A stretch of 64,000 nt of DNA from an uncultured Lachnospiraceae bacterium (GCA_910578115.1 CAJTPO010000014.1:1-64000); one strand, 5' to 3'; shown: positions 26,606 to 35,301, counted from the first letter of the stretch. Notes: a model not told the origin generated them from the sequence alone. Translations and numbers: made by a program.

Positions 26606-28392
26606 GTCCGCGCCTCCTGTGCCGTCTCCGCATATGCCTGCGCCGGAAGGTGGATGCTGATGACGGTTCCTTCATCCGGCTCCGACCAGATCTGAAGACC
26701 GTAATCGTCTCCGAAGTACAGGCGGATTCTCTCATTTACATTCTTGACGCCGATGCCCGATCCCCGTCTGGAAGATACATGCTCCTTTTCATCCAGAAGA
26801 CTCTCTACCTGCTGTCTGGTCATGCCAAGGCCGTTGTCACTGATCTGAAACCAGAGATCATCCGCCTCCCGGTAAGCCTTTACACAGACTTCCCCGTCCC
26901 CGTCCATAAATTCCATGCCGTGGTAGATGGCATTCTCCACCAGCGGCTGCAGCATCAGTTTCAAACAGACCAGATCCATCACCTCTTCCCCGGCTTCAAA
27001 CCGGTAAACGAATTTATTTTTAAACCTGGTCTGCTGGATCATCAGATAATTGCGCACATGCTCCAGCTCGTCTCTCACCGTGATGATGCTCTTGCCCTTA
27101 CTCAGACTGATCCGGAAAAAACGCGCCAGCGCCGTCACGATCTTCACCGCATCCTGCTTCTGCTCGTTCTCGATCATCCACACGATGATATCCAGCGTAT
27201 TGTAGAGAAAATGCGGGTTAATCTGGGACTGCAGGGTATCAAACTCGCTCCTGCGCTTGGATTCGTGTTCCGCCACAATATCTTCCATCAATGTCTTGAT
27301 GCGCTTTGCCATCTCGCCGATGGAACGGCCCAGATGCCTGATCTCGTAGGAACCTCCCATATACACTTCCGTGTCCAGATCCCCCGCCTCGATCGCATTG
27401 ACCGACCGCTCCAGCTTCTGAATCGGGGTGGTGATGCGGGAGGAGATAAAGTTGTTGGTGAGCACCAGCACCAGCAGAAAGGCCGCCACCACAAAGACCG
27501 CAAAGAGCTGCATCTTCAGATTGCTCAGGGGCAGTCCCTGTTCCGGCGTCACGCTTAACAGCTTCCATCCCGTATAGCCCACTGATTTTACACTGACTTC
27601 CCGCCACTCCCCCTCGTAGCGTTCGCGGAAACTGCCGTCCCTGTACTTTGCCGCCATGGCCGTATTTTCGGAGACCTGTCCCGTCTCGATCATCTGCATC
27701 CTGGGATGGTAGATCAGTTCCCCGCTGCTGCTGACCATATAAAGATACCCCTGGTTGCCCAGACTGATATTATCCAGAATCTGCTGTAAACTGCTGTAGC
27801 GGATGTCAATCAGCAGAATGCCCTGCTCTGTAGACGTGCCGTGGGTGATCTCCACCGCGCGGGTCAGGGTGATGACCCACCGGTACTGGTTCTCATTGTT
27901 GTCAAAGATATACTGCACATGAGGCGTGGTAAAATGCAGATTGTCCGTTCTGTTTAACGTATTGCCAAACCACTGCTCTTTCGTCACGTCAAGCCCGGTC
28001 TTTAACCGCGCCGCAGGCACCGCCTCCAAAAGCGCGCCCTCCTTGGAAAGCAGGGCGATATTGGCGATGCTGTCCTTATTATTGTCATACAGCAGCGTGA
28101 TCTGGCTGTTGACCGACTCTTCCTCCAGATCCGCGTTCTTGATCACGCCGTAGTAAAGACTGTCGGACAGCTTCATGATGGTGCGCAGATAGGAATCCAC
28201 CGAACGATTGATCTGTCCTAATACCGCCTGATTCTCTTCCCGCACGGCTGCCGTCAGCTGCTGGGACATCTGAGCATAAAGCGTCACGCCGATCAAAAGG
28301 ATCACCGCCAGAGCACTGATCGTAAAATAACTGAATATCGTATACCGTATGCTGTTCTTCCTGCCGGATCCCGTCGGCATCTCCTGCTCCAT
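26602..28392 (-). CDS. YesM-type sensor histidine kinase
   Basis: Membrane sensor kinase of the LytS/YesM class. One membrane helix lies at about residues 20-40, then an extracytoplasmic Cache-like domain (about 45-290), a second helix at 296-316 and a HAMP domain (about 317-370). The kinase domain has the phospho-acceptor His394 in QSQINPHFLYNTLD, and ATP-binding boxes LVENAIYHG and ISDNGLGM. ATG 28392 follows AAAGGAG. It lies between the YesN-type regulator and two sugar-binding-protein homologues, all one transcript. Confidence 0.95.
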   Translation of the reverse strand: MEQEMPTGSGRKNSIRYTIFSYFTISALAVILLIGVTLYAQMSQQLTAAVREENQAVLGQINRSVDSYLRTIMKLSDSLYYGVIKNADLEEESVNSQITLLYDNNKDSIANIALLSKEGALLEAVPAARLKTGLDVTKEQWFGNTLNRTDNLHFTTPHVQYIFDNNENQYRWVITLTRAVEITHGTSTEQGILLIDIRYSSLQQILDNISLGNQGYLYMVSSSGELIYHPRMQMIETGQVSENTAMAAKYRDGSFRERYEGEWREVSVKSVGYTGWKLLSVTPEQGLPLSNLKMQLFAVFVVAAFLLVLVLTNNFISSRITTPIQKLERSVNAIEAGDLDTEVYMGGSYEIRHLGRSIGEMAKRIKTLMEDIVAEHESKRRSEFDTLQSQINPHFLYNTLDIIVWMIENEQKQDAVKIVTALARFFRISLSKGKSIITVRDELEHVRNYLMIQQTRFKNKFVYRFEAGEEVMDLVCLKLMLQPLVENAIYHGMEFMDGDGEVCVKAYREADDLWFQISDNGLGMTRQQVESLLDEKEHVSSRRGSGIGVKNVNERIRLYFGDDYGLQIWSEPDEGTVISIHLPAQAYAETAQEART

Positions 28393-28408
28393 GGCGCTCC
28401 TTTCCTGT

Positions 28409-28615
28409 GATGCTCACTGTGTTTGCTGTCCGGGTCTCCGCTGCACACCTGACCGTACCCCTGTCGCTTGTTTGTCCGGATACTTCTGTGTATCTGACCG
28501 GGCAGCTGTCGTGCATCTGTCTGAGCCACTACTGTGTATCTGGCCGGGCAGCTGTCGTGCATCTGTCTGAGCCACTACTGTGCATCTGCCTGAGCCACTA
28601 CTGTGCATCTGCCTG
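28409..28615 (-). repeat. Nine-unit 23-bp tandem array between regulator and kinase genes
   Basis: Successive blocks of exactly 23 bp begin at 28615 and run down to about 28409. The first six are well conserved (core CAGATGCAC or CAGATACAC followed by AGTAGTGGCT or GACAGCTGCC); the last three are degraded. Two variants alternate (units 3 and 5 are identical, units 1 and 2 are identical). The first unit supplies the last six codons and the stop of the regulator gene. There are no spacers, so it is not a CRISPR array. Confidence 0.88.
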
Positions 28616-30211
28616 GGTTCCGCGGTATTTGGTGGGTGACACCCCGAACCGCTTCTTAAACACATAGCTGAAATAATTCTGCTCCTGATAGCCCACCTTC
28701 TGTGCGATCATATAGGTCTTGTCGTCGGTCTCGTTCAAAAGCTCCACCGCCTTCTTAAGCCGTACTTCCGTCAGATAATTGACATAGGCCTGTCCCGTCT
28801 CCTTTTTGAAAACAGTGGAAAAATAGGCCGGGCTCATATGCAGATGGCGGCACAGCGTTTCCACGGACAGCTCCGGATCAGCGTAGTGCTCCCGGATATA
28901 CTCTTTCGCCTCCTGAATGACTCTGCGGGTGGTATTGTCCCGCTCCCGGTTCATCACCTCATTCATGCGGCAGGCGATCACCGTGATCCGGTCCGCGAAC
29001 TCCTCCCGCCTGCAGATGCCCTCCAGCACCTCCGCATACTGGCCGCTTGCGTCAAACATCACATCTATATCCAGATCATACTGCTGCATCAGCCTGATCA
29101 TGCAGTTGGCGATGGAAAGCATATAGACCTGATACTGTCTTGTGTGGACCTTCGCATCCTCCATGCGGGCAGAAAGCGCCCGGATCACACTGTCGATCTT
29201 ATCCGGCGTCCCAAACTTAATGGCCGCCACCAGCTCTTCCTCATCCCGGTCATGAAACTGCAGCTTGCCCTTGCCGACAGGCTCCACATCATTGATATAG
29301 ATAGGCCTGCCCGTACCGACAATGGCCCGGTATCCAAGCGCATCCACGGCCGACTCATAAGAATGGCTGATCTCCGGCAGCGTCTCGCAGCTGTACCCCA
29401 CGCCCGCCGTGATCGCAATCTCCAGCACCCGCCGGCACTCTTTGCAGATATCATGGAGCAGGTTACTTAAACCCGTCTGGGTATTATCCTCGTCAATGGC
29501 CGCGATCACCGTGATCTCGTCCATGGAATTAAAAACGGCAAACCGGTAATACCCCCGCAGGGAATCCTCCACCAGTCCCCGCACGGAAATGGGGATCAAC
29601 TCCCGGGGCAGGGTAAGCGTCTGGGCATCCGCCCGCTCCACATGGATAACTGCCGCCACCCATCTGCAGGCATCCAGAATATCGACGCCGTACTCCCTGA
29701 GCTTCGGCTCCACCGCGCTCTCATCCGCCTCACCCCGTACCAGATCGTTCAAAAAAAGCTCCCGCAGGATCGGCAGATTCCCCAGATAACTTTCCCGCAG
29801 GGAATCAATATCCCGGCGCTGTTTGATCTCCTCCTCCAGATTCTCCCTCACCCTGGTGAGAATCTCCGACAATTCCTCCACATTCACCGGTTTCAAAATA
29901 TATTCCGTCACATGCAGCTTGATCGCCTGCTGTGCATACTCAAAGTCGTCATACCCCGAAAAGATCAAAACCCTGATCGAAGGATATTTCTCCCGGATCC
30001 GCCTCGTCAGCGTCAGCCCGTCCATATACGGCATCCGGATATCCGTGATCACCACATCCGGCTGCAGCTGTTCCACCTTCTCCAGTGCCTCCTCACCGTT
30101 CTCGGCGTCCCCCGCCACCTCGAATCCCAGCTTCTCCCACTCCATCTTGCGGATGATTCCCTTGCGGACTTCCTCCTCGTCATCCACAAGCAAAATACGA
30201 TATAACCCCAT
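28598..30211 (-). CDS. YesN-type response regulator with AraC DNA-binding domain
   Basis: Partner of the YesM-type kinase. The receiver domain has acidic residues DDEEE near position 10 and phosphoacceptor D57 in VVITDIRMPYMDG. A central ~250-residue region of unknown function precedes two helix-turn-helix motifs of AraC type in the last ~100 residues (LSVETLCRHLHMSPAYFSTVFKK and YMIAQKVGYQEQNYFSYVFK). ATG 30211 has GGAGGG seven bases upstream. Its last codons (T-Q-A-D-A-Q) are part of the 23-bp repeat, so the true ancestral end may have been slightly different. Likely activates mglB. Confidence 0.94.
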   Translation of the reverse strand: MGLYRILLVDDEEEVRKGIIRKMEWEKLGFEVAGDAENGEEALEKVEQLQPDVVITDIRMPYMDGLTLTRRIREKYPSIRVLIFSGYDDFEYAQQAIKLHVTEYILKPVNVEELSEILTRVRENLEEEIKQRRDIDSLRESYLGNLPILRELFLNDLVRGEADESAVEPKLREYGVDILDACRWVAAVIHVERADAQTLTLPRELIPISVRGLVEDSLRGYYRFAVFNSMDEITVIAAIDEDNTQTGLSNLLHDICKECRRVLEIAITAGVGYSCETLPEISHSYESAVDALGYRAIVGTGRPIYINDVEPVGKGKLQFHDRDEEELVAAIKFGTPDKIDSVIRALSARMEDAKVHTRQYQVYMLSIANCMIRLMQQYDLDIDVMFDASGQYAEVLEGICRREEFADRITVIACRMNEVMNRERDNTTRRVIQEAKEYIREHYADPELSVETLCRHLHMSPAYFSTVFKKETGQAYVNYLTEVRLKKAVELLNETDDKTYMIAQKVGYQEQNYFSYVFKKRFGVSPTKYRGTQADAQ

Positions 30212-30273
30212 AACCATTCCCTCCAGACTCCCCTGCGGCAGACCGATCTTCCTGCCTGCCGCAGCATACTCCT

Positions 30274-30302
30274 ATTTTAGCATAAAAAAACTGATACTAC
30301 AA
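30274..30302 (-). promoter_or_regulatory. Predicted promoter of the two-component/sugar-sensor operon
   Basis: TTGTAG (30297-30302) and TAAAAT (30274-30279) with 17-bp spacing. The -35 hexamer lies inside the rplS terminator stem. Confidence 0.6.
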
Positions 30303-30321
30303 ATCTCTTTGCAGTACCAGT
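30284..30321 (-). terminator. Terminator of the ylxM-ffh-rplS operon
   Basis: ACTGGTACTGCAAA pairs with TTTGTAGTATCAGT around a GAGA loop, followed by seven Ts on the minus strand. It lies 60 bp after rplS. Confidence 0.93.
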
Positions 30322-30383
30322 CTTATCCTCTGACTTTCCATACGCAGCAGTTTTGTCGCCTTCCCTGCCGCACTGTTGTCGTC

Positions 30384-30731
30384 TTATTTTACCAGCTCTT
30401 TTACCTTGGCCTTCTTGCCGACACGGTCTCTTAAATAATTCAGTTTCGCACGTCTTACCTTACCTCTTCTGACTACCTCGATCCGCTCTACGTTCGGAGA
30501 GTGCATGGGCCATGTCTTCTCAACGCCAACACCGTTCGATACCTTTCTCACCGTGAAAGTCTCTCTGTTGCTTCCGCCCTGTTTCTTAAGCACTGTTCCC
30601 TCGAAAACCTGAATTCTCTCGCGGTTTCCTTCCTTGATCTTACCGTATACTTTAACGGTATCACCTACGTTGAACTCGTCAACCTTGTCCTTTAACTGTT
30701 CTGCTTCGATTTCTCTGATAATCTGGTTCAT
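30384..30731 (-). CDS. rplS: 50S ribosomal protein L19
   Basis: Structural protein at the 30S-50S interface. The 115-residue sequence has [19 protein letters not shown] and [25 protein letters not shown], as expected. ATG 30731 has a full AGGAGG site; an upstream in-frame start at 30797 is not supported. It has its own promoter as well as lying downstream of trmD, and ends in a strong terminator. Confidence 0.98.
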   Translation of the reverse strand: MNQIIREIEAEQLKDKVDEFNVGDTVKVYGKIKEGNRERIQVFEGTVLKKQGGSNRETFTVRKVSNGVGVEKTWPMHSPNVERIEVVRRGKVRRAKLNYLRDRVGKKAKVKELVK

Positions 30732-30804
30732 AACCTGCCTCCTATTTCTATGGATGTTCTTAATACAATCTGTAACAGAGGACCATCTTTTTCGCAACGC
30801 TAAT

Positions 30805-30833
30805 AATTTACCATATTACGGGGAAGATTGCAA
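30805..30833 (-). promoter_or_regulatory. Predicted rplS promoter and short leader
   Basis: TTGCAA (30828-30833) and TAAATT (30805-30810) are 17 bp apart, giving a leader of about 68 nt before rplS. The leader might be the known autoregulatory L19 leader of Firmicutes, but I could not confirm its fold by eye. Confidence 0.6.
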
Positions 30834-30884
30834 GTAAAATTGTTTATTTCCCGCTTTATTTCCCGTTTTACTTTTCTGCCCTAC

Positions 30885-31598
30885 TCACGTCTCACGGTTA
30901 CAATATGCCTCATACAGATCCGGCCGGCGCTCCTTCGTCCTTAAGATGGACTGTTCCAGACGCCAGGCGTCCACTTTGGCATGATCTCCGCTGAGCAATA
31001 CAGGCGGCACTCGTTTGTCATGCCAGATCTCCGGTCTGGAATACTGGGGATATTCCAGAAGCCCGTCACCGAAAGATTCCGTCACCGCGGAGTCCGTATT
31101 GTGCAGCACCCCGGGCACCAGCCTGGCTATGGCATCCACCATCACCATGGCCGCAAGCTCCCCGCCGGTGAGCACATAATCTCCAAGCGAAATCTCATCC
31201 GTCACGATTTCCTCCAGCACGCGCTCGTCGATGCCTTCATAATGCCCGCACAGAAAGATCAGATCTTCCTCCTGCGCCAGCTCCTGCGCCATTTTCTGAT
31301 GAAAAGTCCTGCCCTGGGGCGTCACATAGATGACCCGGCCGCCGGAAGCGCCTCTGGCAGCGATCCGTTCTTCCACCGCCCGCCAGGCATCATAGACCGG
31401 CTGCGCCTGCATCAACATCCCGGCCCCGCCCCCGTAAGTATAATCATCCACTTTACCGTGCTTATCCAGCGTATAGTCTCTGATATTCACGGCCTCAATG
31501 GAAATACAGTTCCGTTCCACCGCTCTTCCGAGTATGCTCGTGTGAAGCCCCTGCAGCACCATCTCCGGAAAAAGTGTGAGGATGTGGAAATTCATCAT
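30885..31598 (-). CDS. trmD: tRNA (guanine-N1)-methyltransferase
   Basis: Methylates G37 of tRNAs next to the anticodon to prevent frameshifting. The SPOUT-knot signatures are clear: FHILTLFPEM at the N-terminus, DDYTYGGGAGMLMQAQP, LCGHYEGIDERV and SLGDYVLTGGELAAM. The 237-residue length is normal. It follows rimM in the usual order. Confidence 0.97.
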   Translation of the reverse strand: MMNFHILTLFPEMVLQGLHTSILGRAVERNCISIEAVNIRDYTLDKHGKVDDYTYGGGAGMLMQAQPVYDAWRAVEERIAARGASGGRVIYVTPQGRTFHQKMAQELAQEEDLIFLCGHYEGIDERVLEEIVTDEISLGDYVLTGGELAAMVMVDAIARLVPGVLHNTDSAVTESFGDGLLEYPQYSRPEIWHDKRVPPVLLSGDHAKVDAWRLEQSILRTKERRPDLYEAYCNRET

Positions 31599-31656
31599 CT
31601 TAAGATACCTCTCCCTTTCTTCCGGCCTGCAGCAACCTTCCAGCCGCAGCCCCGGA

Positions 31657-32169
31657 TCACAGCAGCCCGTCCATGATGTGCACCGTGATCACGCCTGCCT
31701 CCATATCGACATGCTTCACGCACTCCCGGATCGCCGGCAGAAGGACCTGCGTTCCCTCTCCGTCCCCGCGCTCCACCACATACACATCGTTGGCTCCCGT
31801 CGCCATCACATCTTTCAGCAGGCCAAAGGCTTCTCCTTCCTCGGTCACCACCTGCATACCGATCAGGTCGGCGACGAAGTATTCGTCCTTCTTTAAACGC
31901 ACCGCCTTGTCTCTGGTCACGTAGAGCTTCGCATTCTTATACTTTTCCACATCGTTAATAGAATCGTATCCTTTAAACTTGAGGATCACATACTGCTTGA
32001 AAAACTTGACGCCTTCTATTTCCATATCCAGGCGCTCCCTGCCCGTATCCATGATCACTTCTTTCAGCTTCTTAAAGCGCGCGGCATCGTCCGTGGTGGG
32101 AAATACCTTGACCTCCCCCCTGATGCCGTGGGTCTGTGTGATCACACCGATCTGTAGTTCAGATATCAT
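31657..32169 (-). CDS. rimM: 16S rRNA processing protein RimM
   Basis: Assembly factor for the 30S subunit head. It has the N-terminal G-x-I-xx-xHGIRGEVKV pattern and a C-terminal PRC barrel ending in VLLPAIRECVKHVDMEAGVITV. ATG 32169 follows GGAAAGG; the upstream frame start at 32220 has no good site. About 170 residues, as expected. Confidence 0.96.
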   Translation of the reverse strand: MISELQIGVITQTHGIRGEVKVFPTTDDAARFKKLKEVIMDTGRERLDMEIEGVKFFKQYVILKFKGYDSINDVEKYKNAKLYVTRDKAVRLKKDEYFVADLIGMQVVTEEGEAFGLLKDVMATGANDVYVVERGDGEGTQVLLPAIRECVKHVDMEAGVITVHIMDGLL

Positions 32170-32294
32170 ATCTGTCCTTTCCGTAACGTTCCTTTTCCCG
32201 GAAAGATCTGCCTCCTGCAAATATTTCCAATCCGTTTCCAGTACCGCTTACTGCAATCAAATAAACCTCACAGATTGCTCCGTGAGGCTGTTTG

Positions 32295-32522
32295 CTAGAT
32301 AATTTCTACATCCACTCTCTTATTGTCTTTCGACGATGCGGCTTTCACGACAGAGCGGATCGCTTTCGCGATACGTCCCTGCTTACCGATCACCTTACCC
32401 ATATCCGACGCTGCAACATGAAGTTCAACGATAATGTTCTTACCTTCTTCCTTCTCCGTCACAACGACTTCATCCGGATTCTCTACAAGAGCTTTGGCGA
32501 TCACTTCAACCAATTCCTTCAT
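32295..32522 (-). CDS. khpA: KH-domain RNA-binding protein KhpA (YlqC)
   Basis: Small RNA chaperone that partners KhpB and affects cell division and elongation in Firmicutes. The single KH domain has the GKVIGKQGRIAKAIRSVV motif. The length (75 residues) and position between rpsP and rimM are canonical. Confidence 0.96.
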   Translation of the reverse strand: MKELVEVIAKALVENPDEVVVTEKEEGKNIIVELHVAASDMGKVIGKQGRIAKAIRSVVKAASSKDNKRVDVEII

Positions 32523-32558
32523 TGTCCACCTCCAAAAGCTATTTTGTACAACGGACTA

Positions 32559-32804
32559 CTATTTGGTGATACCTACGCTCTTGAAAATTCTGCTGACAAC
32601 TTCTGTCGGCTGAGCGCCGTCTGATAACCATTTCCTGGCTGCCTCTTCATCTACCTTGTAGGTGCTGGGATCCGTATTGGGATCGTAGGTCCCGATCTCA
32701 GCGATACATCTTCCGTCTCTCGGAGATCTGGAATCTGCCACTACAATTCTGTAGAAAGGATGTTTCTTCTGTCCCATTCTTCTTAATCTGATCTTAACTG
32801 CCAT
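32559..32804 (-). CDS. rpsP: 30S ribosomal protein S16
   Basis: Assembly protein of the small subunit. The sequence [20 protein letters not shown] and the [17 protein letters not shown] stretch are diagnostic. ATG 32804 has GGAGG eight bases upstream, giving 81 residues. Confidence 0.98.
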   Translation of the reverse strand: MAVKIRLRRMGQKKHPFYRIVVADSRSPRDGRCIAEIGTYDPNTDPSTYKVDEEAARKWLSDGAQPTEVVSRIFKSVGITK

Positions 32805-32883
32805 TTTCTTTGCCTCCATGTAAAAAATATTAATAAATTATTTGAAACCCTTAAGGACCGTCGGAAATGACTCCTGCCAGTCC

Positions 32884-34251
32884 CTAAAACGGGAATTTCA
32901 TACCGCCCATGCCGCCAAACAGCCCCCGTCCCCGCTTGCCGCCCATCATACCGGGAAGCTGCTTCATCATCTTCTGGGACTGTTCAAACTGCTTGATAAA
33001 TTTATTGACAACCGCAATATCCACGCCGGCGCCTCTGGCGATCCGGTGCTTCCTGCTGGGATTCAGCAGCTTGGGATTTTGCCGCTCCGCCGGCGTCATG
33101 CTCAGCACGATCGCCTCCATGCGGACCAGCTGCTTCTCATCCACCAGGGATTCGATATCCCCCATCTTGCTTCCCATCCCCGGCATCATGCTCAAAATAC
33201 CGGACAGGCCGCCCATATTGCGCATCTGTTTCATACTCTCCAGATAATCCTCGAAGTCGAATTTGCCCTTCTTCATGCGGGCCGCCATCTGCTTCTCTTT
33301 CTCTTCGTCGATATCCAGATTCTGCTGTGCCTTCTCGATCAGAGTCAGCACATCGCCCATTCCAAGGATCCGGCTGGCCATACGATCCGGATAGAACTGC
33401 TCCAAATCCGAGAGCTTCTCCCCCATACCGATATAGAGGATCGGCCTGCCCGTCACAGCCTTGATAGAGAGCGCCGCACCGCCTCTGGAATCACCGTCCA
33501 TCTTGGAAAGAATCACTCCGTCGATACCGATCTTCTCATCGAAATCCTTCGCCACATTGACCGCATCCTGTCCTGTCATGGCATCCACCACCAGCAGACT
33601 CTGATGCACGTCCACATTGCCCTTGATCTCCTGCAGCTCCGCCATCATCTCCTCGTCAATATGAAGACGTCCCGCCGTATCCAGGATCACTACATTATGG
33701 CCGTTCTTCTGGGCATGTTCCACAGCCGCCTTCGCGATATTCACCGGCTTGTGGTTCTCTCCCATGGAAAAAACGTCCACCTGCTGTTTCTCGCCGTTGA
33801 TCTGCAGCTGTTTGATGGCCGCCGGTCTGTAGACATCACAGGCCACCAGCAGCGGCTTCTTGCCCTTTAACTTGAGCTTGCCCGCGATCTTGGCCGTGGT
33901 GGTCGTCTTACCGGCACCCTGCAGGCCGCACATCATGATGACCGTCATCGACTTACCGGGCTGCAGCGTGATCTCCGTGGTATCGGAGCCCATCAGGGAT
34001 ATCATCTCTTCGTTGACGATCTTGATCACCATCTGCCCCGGATTCAATCCGTTCAGAACATCGGCTCCAATGGCTCTCTCCTCCACCGATTTGACGAACT
34101 GCTTCACAACCTTGAAGTTGACGTCCGCCTCTAACAGCGCCATCTTTACTTCCTTGAGCGCCGTTCTGACATCCGCTTCCGTGAGACGCCCCTTGCTCCG
34201 CAGGTTCTTGAACACATTCTGCAGTTTATCGGTCAAACTTTCAAATGCCAT
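32884..34251 (-). CDS. ffh: Signal recognition particle protein Ffh
   Basis: GTPase that binds nascent membrane-protein signals together with the 4.5S RNA and docks on FtsY (encoded at 44.3-45.2 kb). The N domain is followed by G1 GLQGAGKTT (about residue 108), DTAGR near 190 and TKMDG-like ILSKMDGDSRGG. The Met-rich M domain has MRNMGGLSGILSMMPGMG and a C-terminal Gly/Met tail. Length is 455 residues. Confidence 0.98.
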   Translation of the reverse strand: MAFESLTDKLQNVFKNLRSKGRLTEADVRTALKEVKMALLEADVNFKVVKQFVKSVEERAIGADVLNGLNPGQMVIKIVNEEMISLMGSDTTEITLQPGKSMTVIMMCGLQGAGKTTTTAKIAGKLKLKGKKPLLVACDVYRPAAIKQLQINGEKQQVDVFSMGENHKPVNIAKAAVEHAQKNGHNVVILDTAGRLHIDEEMMAELQEIKGNVDVHQSLLVVDAMTGQDAVNVAKDFDEKIGIDGVILSKMDGDSRGGAALSIKAVTGRPILYIGMGEKLSDLEQFYPDRMASRILGMGDVLTLIEKAQQNLDIDEEKEKQMAARMKKGKFDFEDYLESMKQMRNMGGLSGILSMMPGMGSKMGDIESLVDEKQLVRMEAIVLSMTPAERQNPKLLNPSRKHRIARGAGVDIAVVNKFIKQFEQSQKMMKQLPGMMGGKRGRGLFGGMGGMKFPF

Positions 34252-34286
34252 AGAATTCCATGCCTTTCAAATCATACTAACCTGCA

Positions 34287-34649
34287 TCACAATTCCTGCA
34301 GGATCTCCTGAGACAGCTCCCTGATCTTAACGCCGTACAGACGATACTGTCCGTCATCCGCCGTCCCTTCCGCTTCCAGCTGCTCAGCCAGCTGACTGAT
34401 ACAGGCGATCTTCCCCTTGATGCTCTCAAATCTGGCGATCAGCTTCAATTTCTCTTCATATCCCTGCAGGATCCTGTCGCAGCGCCTGACGATATCATGC
34501 ACTGCCTGTCTGCTGACGCCCTCTTCCTGCGCGATCTCTCCAAGCGACAGATTGTCATATACGATCCTCTCATAGATCTGCCGCTGATGCTTCGTCAACA
34601 GCTCTCCGTAGAAATCATACAACAATCCCTGTTCCACGATTTTCTCCAT
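34287..34649 (-). CDS. ylxM: YlxM-type helix-turn-helix protein of the SRP operon
   Basis: Small protein with a sigma-70 region 4-like fold (LSLGEIAQEEGVSRQAVHDIVRR), found next to ffh throughout Firmicutes and thought to assist SRP function. ATG 34649 (MEKIVEQ) is preferred; an upstream start at 34676 lies close to the promoter. It is the first gene of the operon running to trmD/rplS. Confidence 0.94.
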   Translation of the reverse strand: MEKIVEQGLLYDFYGELLTKHQRQIYERIVYDNLSLGEIAQEEGVSRQAVHDIVRRCDRILQGYEEKLKLIARFESIKGKIACISQLAEQLEAEGTADDGQYRLYGVKIRELSQEILQEL

Positions 34650-34694
34650 GTCACTAACCTCTGCCGGACACACCAAACCGCACCCGACTTATGC

Positions 34695-34723
34695 ATTCTA
34701 CTATAGGAACGGACGGGTGTCAA
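34695..34723 (-). promoter_or_regulatory. Promoter of the ylxM-ffh-rpsP operon
   Basis: TTGACA (34718-34723) and TAGAAT (34695-34700) with 17-bp spacing, close to the ylxM start codon. Confidence 0.85.
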
Positions 34724-34891
34724 GTATTTTTTCTTTACAGACTTTTGTTTAAGTCCATGCCTTTAAAATGCGAAATATGGTCTTGCAGCGTGTTTCTATG
34801 GGTATTCTGAAAAGTGAAATCACCTGATAAGAGAATGAGAGGGCCACAGATCAGCTAAATTTTTGAGCAAACCGTAATTTTCGTTTGGCTC

Positions 34892-34920
34892 TTGAATCCT
34901 GATGCCAAATGTGCTATATT
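34892..34920 (+). promoter_or_regulatory. Predicted promoter of the type I antitoxin RNA
   Basis: TTGAAT (34892-34897) and TATATT (34915-34920) with 17-bp spacing on the plus strand, placed to start an RNA near 34927 that reads towards the toxin gene. Confidence 0.65.
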
Positions 34921-34926
34921 AAGCAT

Positions 34927-35034
34927 AGAAAAAGGGAAAGCCATAGAAGCGGCTCTACCCCTCAAACAACTAAGCTAAAACCTCTTATGAGGTAAGCCGT
35001 CACTATTGGTAGTAGTGGCGGCTATTTCTTTTTT
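34927..35034 (+). ncRNA. Predicted type I antitoxin RNA, antisense to the toxin 3' end
   Basis: An untranslated stretch of about 108 nt follows the plus-strand promoter. It contains a small hairpin (CCTCTTATGAGG) and ends in a strong terminator: AGCCGTCACTA pairs with GTAGTGGCGGCT (34995-35023), followed by a U-rich tract. Its 3' end overlaps the last codons of the convergent toxin gene, the layout of txpA/RatA-type loci. Exact ends need experimental mapping. Confidence 0.65.
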
Positions 35035-35117
35035 CCCTTGTAAACCTGATAAATCAAATTCGCAAGGGCGACAATGAGTATACCGATCTGGATTAAATCC
35101 TGATATGTAACATACAT
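35022..35117 (-). CDS. Putative holin-like type I toxin, 31 residues
   Basis: A tiny membrane peptide with one hydrophobic helix (IQIGILIVALANLIYQVY) and a lysine-rich end (KGKKK), preceded by YVTYQDL. This pattern matches the Firmicutes holin-like toxin family (TxpA/Fst-like), which damages the membrane when its antisense RNA is lost. AAAGGAGG lies eight bases before ATG 35117. A TATACT -10 at 35218-35223 gives it a ~95-nt leader. The convergent RNA on the other strand overlaps its 3' end. Confidence 0.75.
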   Translation of the reverse strand: MYVTYQDLIQIGILIVALANLIYQVYKGKKK

Positions 35118-35301
35118 TGCATCGCCCTCCTTTCTTTCGTCTGGAGGGCTACTTAAACCCTCCGCAAAATACAGGAGGGGTAAAGCCGCCTTTGGCTCTA
35201 TGGTTTCCCATGAATAGAGTATAGCACACATTTCTTTTTCAGAGAATGCCTATATTAAGTTTTAAAGCCCGTTTTGCCCCCTCTCACGCCGATTATAACC
35301 G

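Noticed and set aside
25631..26695. 354-codon plus-strand frame opposite the binding-protein and kinase genes
   Set aside because: The His/Arg-rich composition is typical of an antisense shadow; the minus-strand frames have clear domains and ribosome binding sites.
28409..28615. 23-bp repeats read as a CRISPR array
   Set aside because: The units are directly adjacent with no unique spacers, the copies decay gradually, and no cas genes are present.
28302..28665. Small overlapping frames within the 23-bp tandem array
   Set aside because: 23 is not a multiple of 3, so the repeats shift frame every unit; the frames arise from the periodic sequence, not from a gene.
30732..30804. L19 leader as a definite autoregulatory RNA
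   Set aside because: Position and length fit, but the fold could not be verified without a covariance search, so only the promoter is annotated with confidence.
34737..34855. Minus-strand coding remnant between ylxM and the toxin locus
   Set aside because: Two frames stay open for 30-40 codons but neither has a start codon or ribosome binding site, and I could not name a family.
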